This document shows, in pieces, positions 48,001 through 57,037 of a stretch of 64,000 bases of DNA. The stretch's first letter is position 1. Every line of letters begins with the position of its first letter. Under the pieces are notes generated by a model. The model saw only the letters and a program-made list of their open reading frames with translations. It had not been told where the DNA came from and did not search any database. This DNA is from Blastomussa wellsi (Eukaryota > Cnidaria > Anthozoa > Scleractinia > Plerogyridae): positions 3,002,460 through 3,066,459 of the forward strand of contig OX393568.1 in NCBI GenBank assembly GCA_947652115.1, written 5' to 3'. The position numbers were made by a program, and so were the translations under genes.

Positions 48001-51000
48001 GGGGTCCGGACCCACCCTTCCCTAACCAAATTTTTATTTTTTTACTACTCGTTTGGTGCTAAAATTCTCGCATTGACAGGATCGCCTATTATTACTCAAA
48101 ATTGCTGGATCCGCCCCTGATTTAAAAGCGCGATGTTCGAAGGCCTTATGCTAAAATCCCCATTTTTCACTGCGCTTATCTGCACTAGTGTATTCTTATA
48201 ACACATCTAGCTAACAGAGCCACACAAAAAATCCTTCAGTGCACGCTGAAAGAGGGAGTATATCGCTTCTCCAGAGTAACTTTTTCTCGCGCGCTAAAGC
48301 ATTGTCCAGTTGTTAAGTAACTTTCTTTCTGTTTGTAGATCTGCTATGGTTTAACTGAAACAAGTCCGGTTACAAATCAAACGCTGATGGATGACCCGAT
48401 TGACCTTCGAGTTTCAACGATAGGTCGAGTACACCCCAATAATGAGGTACACGCTTTTGAGTTCCTGGCTAAAAATTCTAAATGCCGATTATTAAAAGGA
48501 GCTTCTTTTGTTAGCAAAGTCTCGGTTTTAAAATTAAGCTTAAAATGTGGAGGGGGTAGGGAGGTTGATGTTATAATGCCTCAAGGGTGTTGACGTCATC
48601 GCAAAAACCTAATTTTAAAAATTTAGTGACGTCATTTTACGGTGGATTGTAAGGAAGATCTAAAAATAGATCATTCTATGATGTAATATAACTATTTTTA
48701 GTAACAAAAGTCATGTGATCTTTGAAAGTAAGTATGTTACAGTGTAAAGCGGGGATTCATTGTCAACTGAAGGTGTTTACTGTTGGACACAAAGCTTGCA
48801 ATGATTTGTCCCTCACCTCGAAGTGGACATTTACTGGTGGACGAGAGTCATCTGCAAGCATTGTTTCCACGGAATAAAATTGCAAACATCATACAACATG
48901 AGTCAGTTGTGCGAGAAATGACTTGCACGAAGAAGCGAACGTTTTTGTAAGGGCTTTGATATGAATGACTGACTAAAGTTAGCTACACTATGAATGTATG
49001 ACGAGGGACGAAGAAAAACAGTTGATCTGAAACTAAGATAGCTTCTTATACAGATGCTCCGTTAGGTATCTCTGTTCTCAAGATAATGCACTCTTTCTGA
49101 ATCAGAATGAAATGACAAATTAGTGTAGCACAGTCCACCTTTTTACTTTATCATAGAAGTCAAGATTTTTTCTTCCTACCGGAAGAAAAAATTGCGTGGC
49201 GTCCCCGAAGTACGTTTGCTTAAGAGGCTAAAACTACAAAGGCGTTACGCTGCTACCAATTGAACTGTTCGGTAGTCGAAGTTAATTGAACGATTGGGTT
49301 CGATTTGCTCGATAGTCGAACACAATTGAACCAAAGAAGTGTGTGCGAGAGCGCTCTATTGGGTTCGATTTCCAAACAAGTTGAAATCAATCTATTAATT
49401 TACCCTAAATTCCCCAGTCGAACTCAATCGAACGTTCGACAACTTCGATTGTTCAAAATGTTTTGTGTGATCAACCGTTTACGAAAAGTGTGTGTGCCAC
49501 TTGTTTGTTTTTTGAGATCTTTACTATTTGCAGTTTACATGTATCGTTTAGAGCGAGTTTTCAATTGAGTGTCGTAAAACCAAAATCAAAGAAATTACTT
49601 TGGCCAATCACAAAGGACGGAGACAATCCAGTTAACCAATCAAAACTCTAAGTAATTACACACAGCCGATACGAAGCGCGGGAAAACATGCGCGCGCGCG
49701 TCAGGATTTGTTTTGTTTTTACTCCTGATTGGTTGAAAAATTGGCGCGAGATTTTTAAGCCAATCATAAGCGAAGTACTGCAAAACCAAAGTAAACGCAG
49801 AATTACTTTTGACACTGGAGTGAAAACTGCTCTATTATGATAAATCTTTTATTGCAGGCGAAAATCGTGGACAGTGAAGGCCGTGTTGTACCCGTGAATA
49901 CTGCGGGGGAGATTTGCTTTCGAGGATACAATGTCATGCTGGGATACTGGCAGGATAAGGAAAAGACTGACGCTTGTATTGAGCCCAGTGGTTGGTTCCA
50001 CTCCGGGTAAGTGCTTCATGAATATTTTTGCAGAAAACACAAAAAAACGTCCACGCTGATGAGATTTTTGGTTGTTTACGCGTGATAAGTGCAAATGCTT
50101 TAAACCCCGTTACTAAACTCTTCTGATCATTAGTTTCTGTAATTTGTTCTCTTTTGAAGGGACATGGCGACGATGGACGAAAACGGATACGTTAAAATTA
50201 TTGGGAGAATAAAGGTGTGTTTCATTAAATCGTCACCAGTTACAAGCAGCAATTGTTCGTGTGTCATGCCCTAGCGAAAACTTCTCATGATTCTCGAGGA
50301 TCCTACATAATCGTGTTAAGATTCTGTAAATATCCTCATGCTGAACATTTATCAAATTCAGGTGAATAAACTTTTATTTGCCTTCGTTCCGTTGCAAAAT
50401 GTGTAGCAGAGCTTTTGTTAGATGATTTAAAGTCAATGGTTTGTTTACGAAAAATATCGCCACCATTTCCATGTGGCACTGTAGGATCTTGTTCGTAAGA
50501 TATCTTTGAGGATTCGTGAAAGACTGCCATCTTGAAACATCTTTGGCAGGCGTTCAAAGATCTCTTTCAAGGTTTTTTAAGCAGGGATACTCCAGAAAGC
50601 AACAAGCGAAAAACACCCAAGCAACCCTTTTTTCTAAAACGGGATATTAATTTGCTTTTGTCTTAAAGGATCTGATCATTCGCGGAGGAGAAAACATTTA
50701 TCCAACAGAAGTAGAACAATTCCTGTACAAACATCCCAAGATACAAGATGTACAGGTACATTTTAAGTTTTACTCTCCTAGCAAAGAGCCGCGGTGGCCT
50801 GATGATTAGTGCCCAGGACTTGATCTGGATCGAGCGGTCCTGGCCAGGGCACTGCGCACTTCTCGTAATGCCTTTGTTCTGCAAAGTGTATAAGTGGGTA
50901 CCAGCGGATGTGATGTTCGACCGGGTAACCTACAACAACCCATTCGGGAAGGGGGGTAGGCTCCCGCCGACCTAAGTAAGTTGCACGCACCTTCATATCA

Positions 51001-53052
51001 CTATTTATTTTACCCTGAAGCAGTTAAAAAAACTGTACAAAAGAAACGGAAGCGGCAAATACTCGTAATATAAATCCAATTCGTTTACAACTGTGGAGAA
51101 ATTTTGCCTCCATTTTTATTTTTAGATAATCGGCGTTCCTGATGCTCGGTTGGGGGAAGAAGTTTGTGCGTGGATCAAGTAAGGATTCAGTTTCTTGTAA
51201 CGTTTGTTTTAAAAGTGTCCGATCTTTAGGGTCAGGTAACAGTTCTCGTGAGGTCTCGCATGCTACCCTTCGAGAGAATGATAGAACAAACAGCAGAAAG
51301 ATTGTTCCAAGCCTCCCCCCCCCCCCCCAAGCCAAGGTCCGAGTTGTTCAAAGACTGGATTATTCACTCTATCTGACGGAAAAATCACTATACATTGGAT
51401 ACGTGTTAACTACCATTTAAACAACTGGGGCAAGCTCGAGAAAGCTGCCACATAATATTTTTTCTTCCAATTAAAACACAACGCGATTGCTCGCCAAGCA
51501 ACTACTCTCAGGAAATTACTGGCCAGGTAAACGGTCCTGACTATTGCTAACCATGAATAAAAGATAATCCACTTTTTTTTAATTTCTGTACATTAAAATT
51601 ACCTTCCATTGCTATTTGTAAGATTCAGTGTGTCACGTTAAAGTTAAGAAATGTTGGACTAAAACATGTGAGAGAAATGATTATCGATAATTGATCCGAA
51701 TCCGAAATTGTTTGGCCTAATCCTGGATAAGTTCATTCCTGCTTTGAGCAACACCGGCCTGAATGTTACTTTTCAGGTTGCACGCTGGTGAATCAGCCAC
51801 ACAAGAGGAAATCAAAGAGTTCTGTAAAGGACAGGTAAGTTCACTAACTGAATTTGATTTGTTTACTACACGGCTCCATTTTGTCACGCTTCGTTGCGTG
51901 ACAACTCAAATTAGCTCTTTACGCTATTTGAGTTGACTTGACGACTCAAAAAATAGCTGCTCAGGAGATTAACTTCCAGCAAGCAATGTTTGTATGCCTT
52001 ACTTCAATATTGCGCGCTAGCTCAACAGAGCTAAGTATGTAGACCCAAGGAAGTGTGCGCAGTAACCTGTCACCGTGAATTATCAAAAATGTTGTTTTTT
52101 TTATTTTTTAGATCGCTCGTTTTAAAATTCCCCGCTATATCAAGTTCACTGACGAATTTCCTCTTACTGTAACGGGAAAGGTAAGGACAGCGGTGGGAGA
52201 GGGGGTGGTGTTGTACCGCGGGAAGGGGCGATGGGGTGGACCCCTGTAATGCAATACAGACTCGTTCAGGACTCCTGTCTAAGATGGTACAGCTAAAGCA
52301 GACGACTGGGCAAGTCTCTGTCTTGAAGAGTGAGTGAGTGAAACCTTATTTAAACTCGGGATTCCATCAATGTACAAATTTATTTTCATGAAGGCCGAGT
52401 GAGGTTTAAAAATGCGAACAGAATAGAATAAAACATGAATTTTGAAAGTGGGACAATGCTATCAATAAGATAGTAAAACATCAAAGTTAAGGTCCTCTGT
52501 TAAAGGCTGCAAGAGAATTAGCTAAAGTTATGGAGTTTGGCAAGGAATTCCACAATTTAGTACCAGCGTAAGCAAAACTCCTTTTCTTGAAATCAGTTTT
52601 CTGTAATGGTAAATTAATATTTAATTCACTGTTCCTAATATTGTATGGATTTCTTGTTCAGTTTTTAAATCAGATCATCCAAGTTCCTCTAAGACATCCT
52701 TTGAGCTTACATCGTAGGCAGTCCTTAAAATAACCCAGCCCTACTCTGCAATTTTTGTAATTTGGTTGCTAGACCTTTAGATAAATTATCCCATACCATA
52801 TCACCATAGTCAAAAGATGGCTTGATAAGGGAGTTACAAGAGTGTCGTCATTAACGAATTGCCTTAATTGCCTTGGATGGAAAATAGTTAGCGCTGACCA
52901 CGATGGTTTTCACTTGAGGGAGTTGACTGTAGTTAGCACCAAGTGAATAAGAGAAAAATCACAAAGCTAGGAGTGACTCACAAGTTTGTTGTGTTAACCA
53001 GGTTAAGAAGTTTGTGATGAGAGAGATAACAAAAGAAGAATTAAATCTTTGA
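24039..53052 (+). CDS. ACSF2: Medium-chain acyl-CoA synthetase, ACSF2 family (mitochondrial)
   Basis: Twenty exons: 24039-24187, 36694-36865, 40757-40885, 41616-41669, 42281-42399, 43655-43711, 43985-44102, 44695-44790, 45989-46047, 46507-46596, 46989-47080, 47550-47626, 48339-48446, 49858-50006, 50160-50214, 50669-50755, 51126-51178, 51777-51834, 52112-52180, 53002-53052. They sum to 1842 nt (613 residues; the human enzyme has 615). Exon 1 encodes a basic, Ser-rich mitochondrial leader after ATGGCAGTG, and its phase-2 end fits exon 2. The enzyme activates fatty acids with ATP and CoA through an acyl-adenylate. Motifs: P-loop [10 protein letters not shown] near 265, PLYHCFG near 306, YGLTETSP near 407, [11 protein letters not shown] near 491, [16 protein letters not shown] near 505, and the catalytic lysine in TVTGK at about 597. 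AATAAA at 53420 may end the transcript. Intron 1 (12.5 kb) hosts two large elements. Confidence 0.95.
24291..24295. repeat. Target-site duplication of the gypsy element (left)
   Basis: CGATA immediately left of the LTR, repeated exactly at 28993-28997 on the other side. Confidence 0.85.
24296..24457 (-). repeat. 3' LTR of the gypsy element
   Basis: 162 bp, identical by reading to 28831-28992. Starts TGTGCTATCG and ends CGACATTACA on the plus strand. Preceded, in element sense, by a purine-rich tract. Confidence 0.9.
24712..28701 (-). CDS. Gag-Pol polyprotein of Ty3/gypsy retrotransposon
   Basis: 1329 residues in one frame without gag/pol frameshift. Domain order: gag-like region 1-225; two zinc knuckles at about 230-263 (the first with altered spacing, the second [14 protein letters not shown]); aspartic protease with DSGAS near 314; reverse transcriptase about 480-660 with [10 protein letters not shown] near 537 and the catalytic doublet in [10 protein letters not shown] near 600; RNase H about 745-870 with [12 protein letters not shown] and TDHKPL; integrase with an H-H-C-C zinc site around HGGHQG..NCLSCQ, then an Asp-Asp-Glu core ([28 protein letters not shown]). 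The residue before the catalytic doublet is Ser, where most gypsy elements have a YxDD form; element 2 shares this. It has no stop or frameshift, so the product could be functional. Confidence 0.95.
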   Translation of the reverse strand: MAVSLPNFPSFDVHADGNAGPRWKKWLARLERLFTGMNITTPKRKRALLLHYAGPDVDEIFDTLPETGGEGDYDTAVAKLNEYFNPQVNTTYEVYNFRQTKQKEGESLDSYHTRLRQLAKTCEFTDVDKEIKEHIVLTCTSSSLRRRALRENFSLEALLKHGRALELSDKQAKDVEKVEGDAVNNINSKESDRQSRYRDRTEDSFQSRRKRSQSRNRRFGGKQDKSPRKCGNCGGYAPHKNLCPARGKTCKACGKIGHFAHVCRSKPRTVAPVNTGQMSDEEYEYVYTINYQENKKPPMCQLQINGKTVEMMIDSGASVNLLDETTFQRINSSGNEDLKPTHTKIYSYGCETPLPLLGTFTATVKFSNASISAPLLVVKGRNGNLLSYHTAQKLGLITVSVNTATITDRDTNNSESLKEEFKSLFGGIGKVPNKEVKLHIDPDVTPREQPHRRIPFHVREDVEKELKRLEKLDIIETVEGPTPWISPIVVVPKKSGEVRICVDMREANKAIKREKHLMPTIDDLIADLNGATHFSTLDLSSGYHQLELAPECRYVTTFSTHAGLRRYKRLPFGINAASEIFQEAIREILTGLPGCKNISDDIIVFGKGQEEHDKNLRGVLQRLKENNLRLNKDKCEFSKTEIKFYGHIFGSSGLLPDPVKVEAIHKARPPQNSSEVKSLLGMAQYVSRFIPNYATITTPLRLLTRQDTPWKWEQEEQRALDKLKEALVGDQVMSYFDPRKKTEIIVDASPAGLGGLLVQEGKVLSYASRALSDVENRYSQTEREMLAVVWGVEHFHLYVYGAQFSVITDHKPLIGIFKNHKQTSPRIERWKLRLMPYDCQLIYRPGRDAENPADFMSRHPSSIVPEEQNLAEDYVNYVCTNAVPKAMTLEEIKQETKHDAEMQAVIKAVETDQWSNQEVQNYKRIKDELSVFNGLVLRRNRIVIPSTLRSKAVDLAHGGHQGIVKTKQLIRDKVWFPGIDKLAEEKVKNCLSCQAASTKSPPLEPLRMTPLPSAPWKEVAVDFAGPFPSGDYIMVVTDEFSRFPEVEILTSTSAKAVIPKLDAIFARQGIPDVLKSDNGPPFNGHEFKNFADYLGFKHRRITPYWPRANGEAERLVQTLEKSIRIAHLEGKNWKQELYKFLRQYRATPHSTTSVSPSEVLNNRKLKTTIPELPLTQCNQQQSTPQDLSASIAQRDAVQKQKMKIYADLKAHAQEREIKPGEVVLMRQPKKNKLSTPYNPKPFVVEEKKGSMVTASNGSQTVTRNSSQFKVIPKNLAESQENREKKDEEKTPGMQQNSPETKEDFPLRRSTRQIKPPVRFSDYVQVIYVK
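28811..28828 (-). other. Primer-binding site matching tRNA-Ser(GCU)
   Basis: On the minus strand TGGCGACGAGGATGGGAT, two bases inside the 5' LTR. It is complementary to the CCA end and acceptor/T-arm of animal serine tRNA with anticodon GCU, as recalled from known tRNA sequences. Confidence 0.75.
28831..28992 (-). repeat. 5' LTR of the gypsy element
   Basis: 162 bp, identical by reading to the copy at 24296-24457. Followed on the right by the CGATA duplication at 28993-28997. Confidence 0.9.
29358..29500 (+). repeat. Left inverted repeat of the candidate transposon
   Basis: Starts TAGTCCGGCAGATTGG. Inverted and partly gapped relative to 35990-36126, with blocks of exact identity of 18-20 bp. 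Confidence 0.7.
30689..35288 (+). pseudogene. Large uncharacterised protein: zinc motif, FEN1/PIN-like nuclease signature, CXC tail (two disruptions)
   Basis: About 1530 codons. The first frame runs from 30689 (MSEKDNDTS) to 30940. A 1-nt shift near 30941 moves into the frame that is open to 34664, where a TAG (34665-34667) interrupts it. The same frame then resumes to the stop at 35288. N-terminus: CILC, then WHKSC on the other side of the shift, a C2..HxxxC zinc-like pair. The middle holds the conserved-looking blocks [19 protein letters not shown] and [14 protein letters not shown]. Near the end are [11 protein letters not shown] (residues about 1167 of the main frame), [11 protein letters not shown], and after the stop [10 protein letters not shown]. 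This order of E-A-D, D-x-D and G-C-D resembles the metal-binding pattern of FEN1/XPG/PIN nucleases. The C-terminal Cys cluster ([28 protein letters not shown]) resembles a tesmin/TSO1 CXC domain. From memory the family is multicopy in anthozoans, without known function. Probably a recently broken transposon gene. Confidence 0.7.
35528..36126 (-). repeat. Subterminal tandem units and right inverted repeat
   Basis: Three diverged units share, on the plus strand, GGT(C)CATAGCT.A.ATTAATCAGCT..TCGAGT and TGCCAAATTTGGTGCTTTTA-like blocks, with C-rich runs between them. The third unit ends at the TIR terminus. The short minus-strand frames here are repeat artefacts. Confidence 0.6.
36255..36385. repeat. 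Dispersed repeat, inverted copy of 49540-49665
   Basis: TTGATTGGTTCACTGGATTG, TCTCTGTCCTTTGTGAT and AGTAATTACTTTGGTTTTGG appear here, and in reverse complement at 49550-49660. Both copies lie within ACSF2 introns. Confidence 0.6.
37400..37495. repeat. 20-bp tandem repeat, CAGGCCCCGACATACRATAT type
   Basis: Four or five units of CAGGCCCCGACATACGATAT with small changes. Its complement (TATTGTATGTCGGGGC) matches the core word of the larger minisatellite at 39570-40436, in opposite orientation. Confidence 0.8.
38589..39010 (-). CDS. Coding-like exon of unknown antisense gene
   Basis: An open frame of about 140 codons on the minus strand, preceded by a good splice acceptor (pyrimidine tract ending ACAG at 39011-39018) and ending in a stop at 38589. 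The composition is protein-like: charged, Glu/Lys-rich helices ([40 protein letters not shown]) with no low-complexity bias, and a run [21 protein letters not shown] do not recognise the family. It lies in ACSF2 intron 2 antisense to ACSF2, so it could be the last exon of a nested gene or a captured or retroposed piece. Upstream partners were not found with confidence; the frame at 39244-39525 (-) is a weak candidate. Confidence 0.45.
39570..40436. repeat. Minisatellite of 27-30-bp GGGGCTTC.TATTGTATGTCGAGTTTC units
   Basis: Roughly thirty imperfect units of a word close to GGGGCTTCATATTGTATGTC followed by GAGTTTC. The spacing varies slightly and units differ by many point changes. Reading frames over it are repeat artefacts. 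It is in ACSF2 intron 2. Confidence 0.85.
40437..40632. repeat. G-rich tandem repeat GGGGGCTTGAGGT / GGGGGCTTCAGAT
   Basis: Alternating units GGGGGGCTTGAGGT and GGGGGGCTTCAGAT directly abutting the previous minisatellite and sharing its GGGGCTT word. The plus strand is strongly G-rich. Confidence 0.85.
40945..41021 (-). repeat. tRNA-like sequence (SINE head)
   Basis: On the minus strand the A box TAGCTCGGTGGTTAGAGC and B box GGATTCAAATCC are well spaced, but the acceptor and anticodon stems pair poorly. Treated as a tRNA-derived repeat, not a functional tRNA. Confidence 0.5.
41401..41576. repeat. Long palindromic foldback element
   Basis: Arms of about 80 bp: TTCTCTACTTGCACAATCCC on the left pairs with a right arm ending GCAAGTAGAGAA. 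Matching continues through CCCCCCAAAA / TTTTGGGGGG to a centre at GGGACATCTTCATGTCCC. Ends 40 bp before ACSF2 exon 4. Confidence 0.85.
41812..42070 (+). repeat. SINE-like element
   Basis: A tRNA-like head (TTAGTGATTAGAGCACAAGA, then B box GGGTTCAAGCCC) is followed by the conserved body words TTCTTGGGCAAGACACTTTA and CTCCACCCAGGTGCATGTTA. Confidence 0.65.
44340..44512 (-). repeat. SINE-like element, opposite orientation
   Basis: On the minus strand it carries the same body as 41812-42070: the CTCTCCACCCAGGCGTATAAA region, then a decayed 3' part. Confidence 0.5.
45321..45806. mobile_element. TA-flanked non-autonomous element with TTAACGCGAA motifs
   Basis: Ends CCTTATTATTGGAA and TTTCCTATAATAAGG are inverted repeats, with TA at each border (45319-45320 and 45807-45808) as in Tc1/mariner-like insertions. 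The interior repeats TTAACGCGAA in both orientations. A 49-codon open stretch (45470-45616) with protein-like composition follows an acceptor-like TTTATTTCCAG. Confidence 0.65.
49540..49665. repeat. Dispersed repeat, inverted copy of 36255-36385
   Basis: Shares AAATTACTTTGGCCAATCAC-type and CAATCCAGTTAACCAATCAA blocks in reverse complement with the copy near 36.3 kb. Confidence 0.55.
50788..50985 (+). repeat. SINE-like element
   Basis: Head GCCGCGGTGGCCTGATGATTA with tRNA-like A-box spacing. The later body includes GTGTATAAGTGGGTACCAGC, as in other cnidarian SINE bodies. It lies in ACSF2 intron 16. Confidence 0.5.
52323..52840 (-). mobile_element. LINE fragment, reverse-transcriptase C-terminus
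   Basis: Minus-strand translation shows [20 protein letters not shown] and LQKLQSRAG, then in a shifted frame [20 protein letters not shown]. These are signatures of the C-terminal region of CR1/L2-like reverse transcriptases. The 3' end is a TCACTCACTCAC simple repeat. It has frameshifts and is 5'-truncated. It lies in the last ACSF2 intron. Confidence 0.8.
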
Positions 53053-54169
53053 CCAAGATCAAACCGCACTCGGAGTGCATACCAGAAGCCGCCGCCGGAA
53101 ACTTCCCTCTTCAAGATGGCTGGACCACGTTTTACACACTCAAAGACTATTTGGAATGCAACAGGCACTGCCACAGCACGACGAGTCCCGTGTGCTTGTA
53201 TAATTATCACAAGCGGAGCAAATCTATTTGCATTATCCTTCGGCGTCAAAGAAATCGAAAAGACACGTTCTCTCCGCCTAACCCATATGCCATCGAACTT
53301 TTATTACACAGATTGACAGTTTGAACAACTCTACTAACGCTACGGCTGGGAGGGATGCAATCATGTAAGAACCTCGAGAACATACTTTTATTGCAGTGCT
53401 GTGACATAAGAGTAAAATGAATAAATATTCTTATTACATCTTATGACTTTATGAAACTCGCGCAACTGGTACAAAACGCAATAAATTCAACAAATCTTTG
53501 CCTTACATAAGTATGTTTGTTTTCGTATGCTATAGCTTGATACTCCATTGTGGATTTTCTTACATTTTTATACAATTCAGAATAAAAGCTACTTGCGTAA
53601 CAAATACGGTTACAGTTCCCGTCAATTTTCCAATCGAAAGGAACCGCAAGCGGCCTTCCTTGGGTTTTAGCACGCTATTTATAGAGACGTTTGTATGGAT
53701 TTTCAGTCCATAACCAACTATAAACTTGACTATAACTATTGACTGTAAACTTGCACAGAACTAATAGTATTAGACTAAAGTAGCAGTGGTTTGACGGACT
53801 CAATGGTATTCCGCAAGACACATCGATACCAGGCGCGGTAAAACATCAAACTGGTGCCAAGCGCGCGAAAACATGTTCCCAGTTCATAGCGCGGAAAAAT
53901 ATATAACCGATACGTGCAGAGCGCGCGGGAAAATACAAGCACAGCCATGATTGATTCTGGCTTTAGTCCTGATTGGTTAAATATTTGCTCTGGAGCATGC
54001 GGAAGTTTAGTAACCAAATTCTATACATCCTCCAATCAAGCAAACGATCACGGCTGACAAAAACGCTCAGTGCAAATTAGTTTCACTGTCATAGACAGAT
54101 TGGGCCGTTTGGTGCTTATTGTAGTATACGGATTGCTTGGCCAAGCGACTACTGGAACAATAAAGTTAC
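53053..54169. other. Region between convergent ACSF2 and its truncated paralogue
   Basis: ACSF2 3' untranslated sequence with AATAAA at 53420-53425. No other coding exon was found, including no copy of the final ACSF2 exon on the minus strand. Confidence 0.55.
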
Positions 54170-54510
54170 CTTTACCAGAGGCTGTCATAGGATACTCTTC
54201 AACAAATTTAATGTACCGAGGAATCTTGTAATAAGCAATCTGTAGAAAATGAAACAGTCAATAAAGATCTGATTCCGAGAAGTTATGTCTGATAATCGCC
54301 TTATTCTGATTGGTCATTCAAGTTCTTGTGTCATTGGTACCTCACCTCCCCTTTGCAGAAATCTTTAACATCTTCAGCAGTCATGATTTCGCCTTCTCTT
54401 AGCCTGTTTAAAATATATAGAATAAATGCATCTTATAAGGAGCGTCTTTTTAAAGTCAGGAATAGTCAACAAAGAAGAAATAGTAACAGTCGTTACTCTA
54501 CTAGCTATAT

Positions 54511-54627
54511 AACAATTATTCCATGAGCCCGCGTTGGATATGAAGTCATAAAATAGCCAACGAGCGCGAAGCGCGAGTTGGTTATAATCACTTCATATCC
54601 AACAAGGGCGAATGGAATAATTATTGT
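54511..54627. repeat. Short palindromic MITE
   Basis: Arms AATTATTCCATGAGCCCGCG...TTGGATATGAAGT and ACTTCATATCCAAC...GGAATAATT, with inner CGAGCGCGAAGCGCGAG. It is in an intron of the ACSF2 relic. A second hairpin (AAACTCCGACTATTGG.. / ATAGTCGGAGTTT) follows at about 54750-54785. Confidence 0.7.
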
Positions 54628-55233
54628 TTTAGTAAATTCTAAAACCATATCTCTTGAATTTTTGTGGGAGACAGCTCCTGAAACCTGCCAGTGTCGGCCA
54701 TTATAGAGGGCTGAAGTTAAAAACTTGGCGCACTATTTTCCATATGACGTAAAACTCCGACTATTGGCTCATAGTCGGAGTTTTTTAGCCAATCAAAAAG
54801 CTAGAAATGCAATAGTCGGAGCTGAGAATATACTAAAAAGAGGTAACATACTTGATCCAAGCACAGACCTCTTCCCCAAGTCTCTCGTCTGGCACACTGA
54901 TAACCTAGCCTGTTAGTACAGTTTCCTTTGAAACTTGACTTCCAATTTATTGCTCCTATAACGGGTTTTTGAGGCCATGAAACCAGTGAATCTTTCTATC
55001 ATGTTTTCGGTCAAGTAGCCAGCGTACAGCCTGCTTTTATATAACTTTGCATCGTTTCAGTTTTGATCGCGGCGGAAAGACACCTCTCTACTTCCTCGAA
55101 GCGACGCTACAGCCGTCTCGGGCGACAGCCGGACAAATATAAAATTTCATTCGAGTTCAGTAGTTTAATTGTTTTACAACAAAAACTGAAATTGCACTTC
55201 TAAAATTTCCCAACTTCACTTGTTTAATTCCAC

Positions 55234-55592
55234 ACTAATCCGGATAAATTTGAAAACGCAACTTTTTTTCTCCGGATTGGCGTTCCGTCCACACTAAAAC
55301 GGCATTTTCGGTCACCGAAAACGGAACTTTTTGAAAACGCTCTCCAAGGTGGATAAATTTGAAAATGCTGGCTAGGTGTGTTAGTGTGGACGGCGAAAAC
55401 GGAACTTTGTGAAAACGCTGACATCAAAACAATCGAATAACGTTGCTTGGACAATGTGGGCATGTTCTTGCATGTATTGAGCGTTACTTGCGAGGCAGCG
55501 TTTCAAAATCGATGGCGAAACAATTTGAAAACGGTATAATGAAAACATTTTATCCACTTTCAAAGCGAAAACGCCGTTTTCAAATTTATCCG
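55234..55592. repeat. CCGGATAAATTTGAAAACG repeat element
   Basis: The word CCGGATAAATTTGAAAACG at the left end recurs imperfectly near 55333 and in inverted form at 55570-55592. CACACTAA and GTTAGTGTGGAC words add to the inverted symmetry. It sits exactly where the paralogue lacks its middle exons. Confidence 0.6.
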
Positions 55593-56779
55593 GCTTACTG
55601 TAGACGTGCTGTTTGCAACTCGCTTGTTTGCTTCCACATGTATGATCTCGTTTCCTTGCTTCTAATTGTTCAAAAGAGTTCACGTTTTTAATTACCTGGA
55701 ATTTATTTCATCAATAAGTGTTGACTTGCAGTATGACTCATGCAGCCGGTAAAATGGACTTTATGTCCAAACTGTGTTATAATCCATTCTCTGATGTTTG
55801 GAGCCCAGATTCCCAACCGGTCACCCTTTGTGAGTCCTCTGGAAATGAATCCTTCAGCAAGTTGATCGACCTGGAAAAAAGTTTGTTTCAGGTCTTATTT
55901 ACCACAGAGATGCCAAAACACCGACAAATGTAGTTAGATTTGTATTGACTGACTGAATGGACGACACAAAATTATCCAAGTCTTCATAGACACTGACTGA
56001 AAACATTTCACCACTTTCACCACTTCATGAACGAAAAGAAGCCGCCATCACCACCGCTTTTTCGGTTGACCACCGACAGAAAACTCGAGCTCGTCGTCTA
56101 ATTGTTAGATAATAGCTTTGCAACCAATCAGATTGTGCGTTTGCCTAATAATCAAGTTGTGAGTTTGCCGATAATTAGCAACTAGTGGCTATATGTCAAT
56201 TGCTGTGATCGATTAACGTCTCGTCAGGCAATCCCGAGTTATATTAGTTTCCAGACCCATCGCCTACCTCTTCTTTGAACTGTGAAAAGGTCGCTCGGTC
56301 ACCGTCCTCGTAGAAAACATACGCCTCTCTATCCGGGAATTTCACTGCGGTCTTGTCAAACATTTGCCCTATTGTGGTCCCCAGGAGGGGTTTCTCACAG
56401 GTCCCATGACAGTAACTTTGCTCAAACTTACCGTTTAGCCTGAAAAAGAGAGACTTCATCTCACTGGAGCTTTCAGCTGCCCGTCGTCACTATTAACTAA
56501 GGTGTTGTTTGCAGTAAAATGTTGGAGAGCAGTCAAGAACTAGGAAGATAATCTTCGTCTTCTTTATTCGTAGTTCTTCCCGGGCGTTCTTGATCGTACT
56601 GCGAGCTAATTCCATTCTCCCGTGCTCCTACCCAACAAACCGAACGCCTATTGCAACATGCAATACATAAGCGTGCCCGAATATTCGAAAAAGACACATC
56701 CCTTGTCCCAGCTCGAAAATTGCGTGACATTCTCAACAAAATGGCTGTACAGAGAAGGCTTTGATGCAAACCATCTGAT

Positions 56780-57018
56780 TAGGGACCTTCAGATCGGAGT
56801 ACGGGTACGAGATTGAGTACAAATACGACTTTTCAAACTAAGTTCTCGTGCCTTTGCTTTCACATTTTGCAGCAATCTTGCACGGAAAGTCTCCTGGCCT
56901 TTTCAACTGGTTAGAAAAGTCTGGGAAGAGTGAGGCTTCTGGGACCGAAACTGGATTGAAATTCAAAAGTCGCACTCGTACTCGATCTCGTATTCGTACT
57001 TCGATCTGAAGGTCCCTA
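56780..57018. mobile_element. TIR MITE ending TAGGGACCTTCAGATC
   Basis: Left TAGGGACCTTCAGATCGGAG is matched by right GATCTGAAGGTCCCTA. Imperfect pairing continues about 50 bp through GTACGAGATTGAGTAC. TA occurs at both outer borders. No ORF. Confidence 0.75.
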
Positions 57019-57037
57019 TTATCTACAAAAGATTGAC

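Larger units (their letters stand above)
54170..56439 (-). pseudogene. Truncated ACSF2 paralogue lacking the adenylation core
   Basis: Minus-strand exons homologous to ACSF2 exons 2, 3 (part), 17, 18 and 19: 56268-56439 (172 nt, same length and phase), 55767-55870 (homology stops mid-exon after ITQFG), 54852-54904 (53 nt, [15 protein letters not shown]), 54346-54403 (58 nt) and 54170-54239. The last donor is displaced by one base relative to ACSF2. The region for exons 4-16, with the P-loop, YGLTETSP and GGENIYP motifs, is absent from the 860 bp available, as are exon 1 and the last exon. Residue differences are many, so the duplication is old and the deletion probably came later. It cannot encode an active synthetase. 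Confidence 0.8.
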
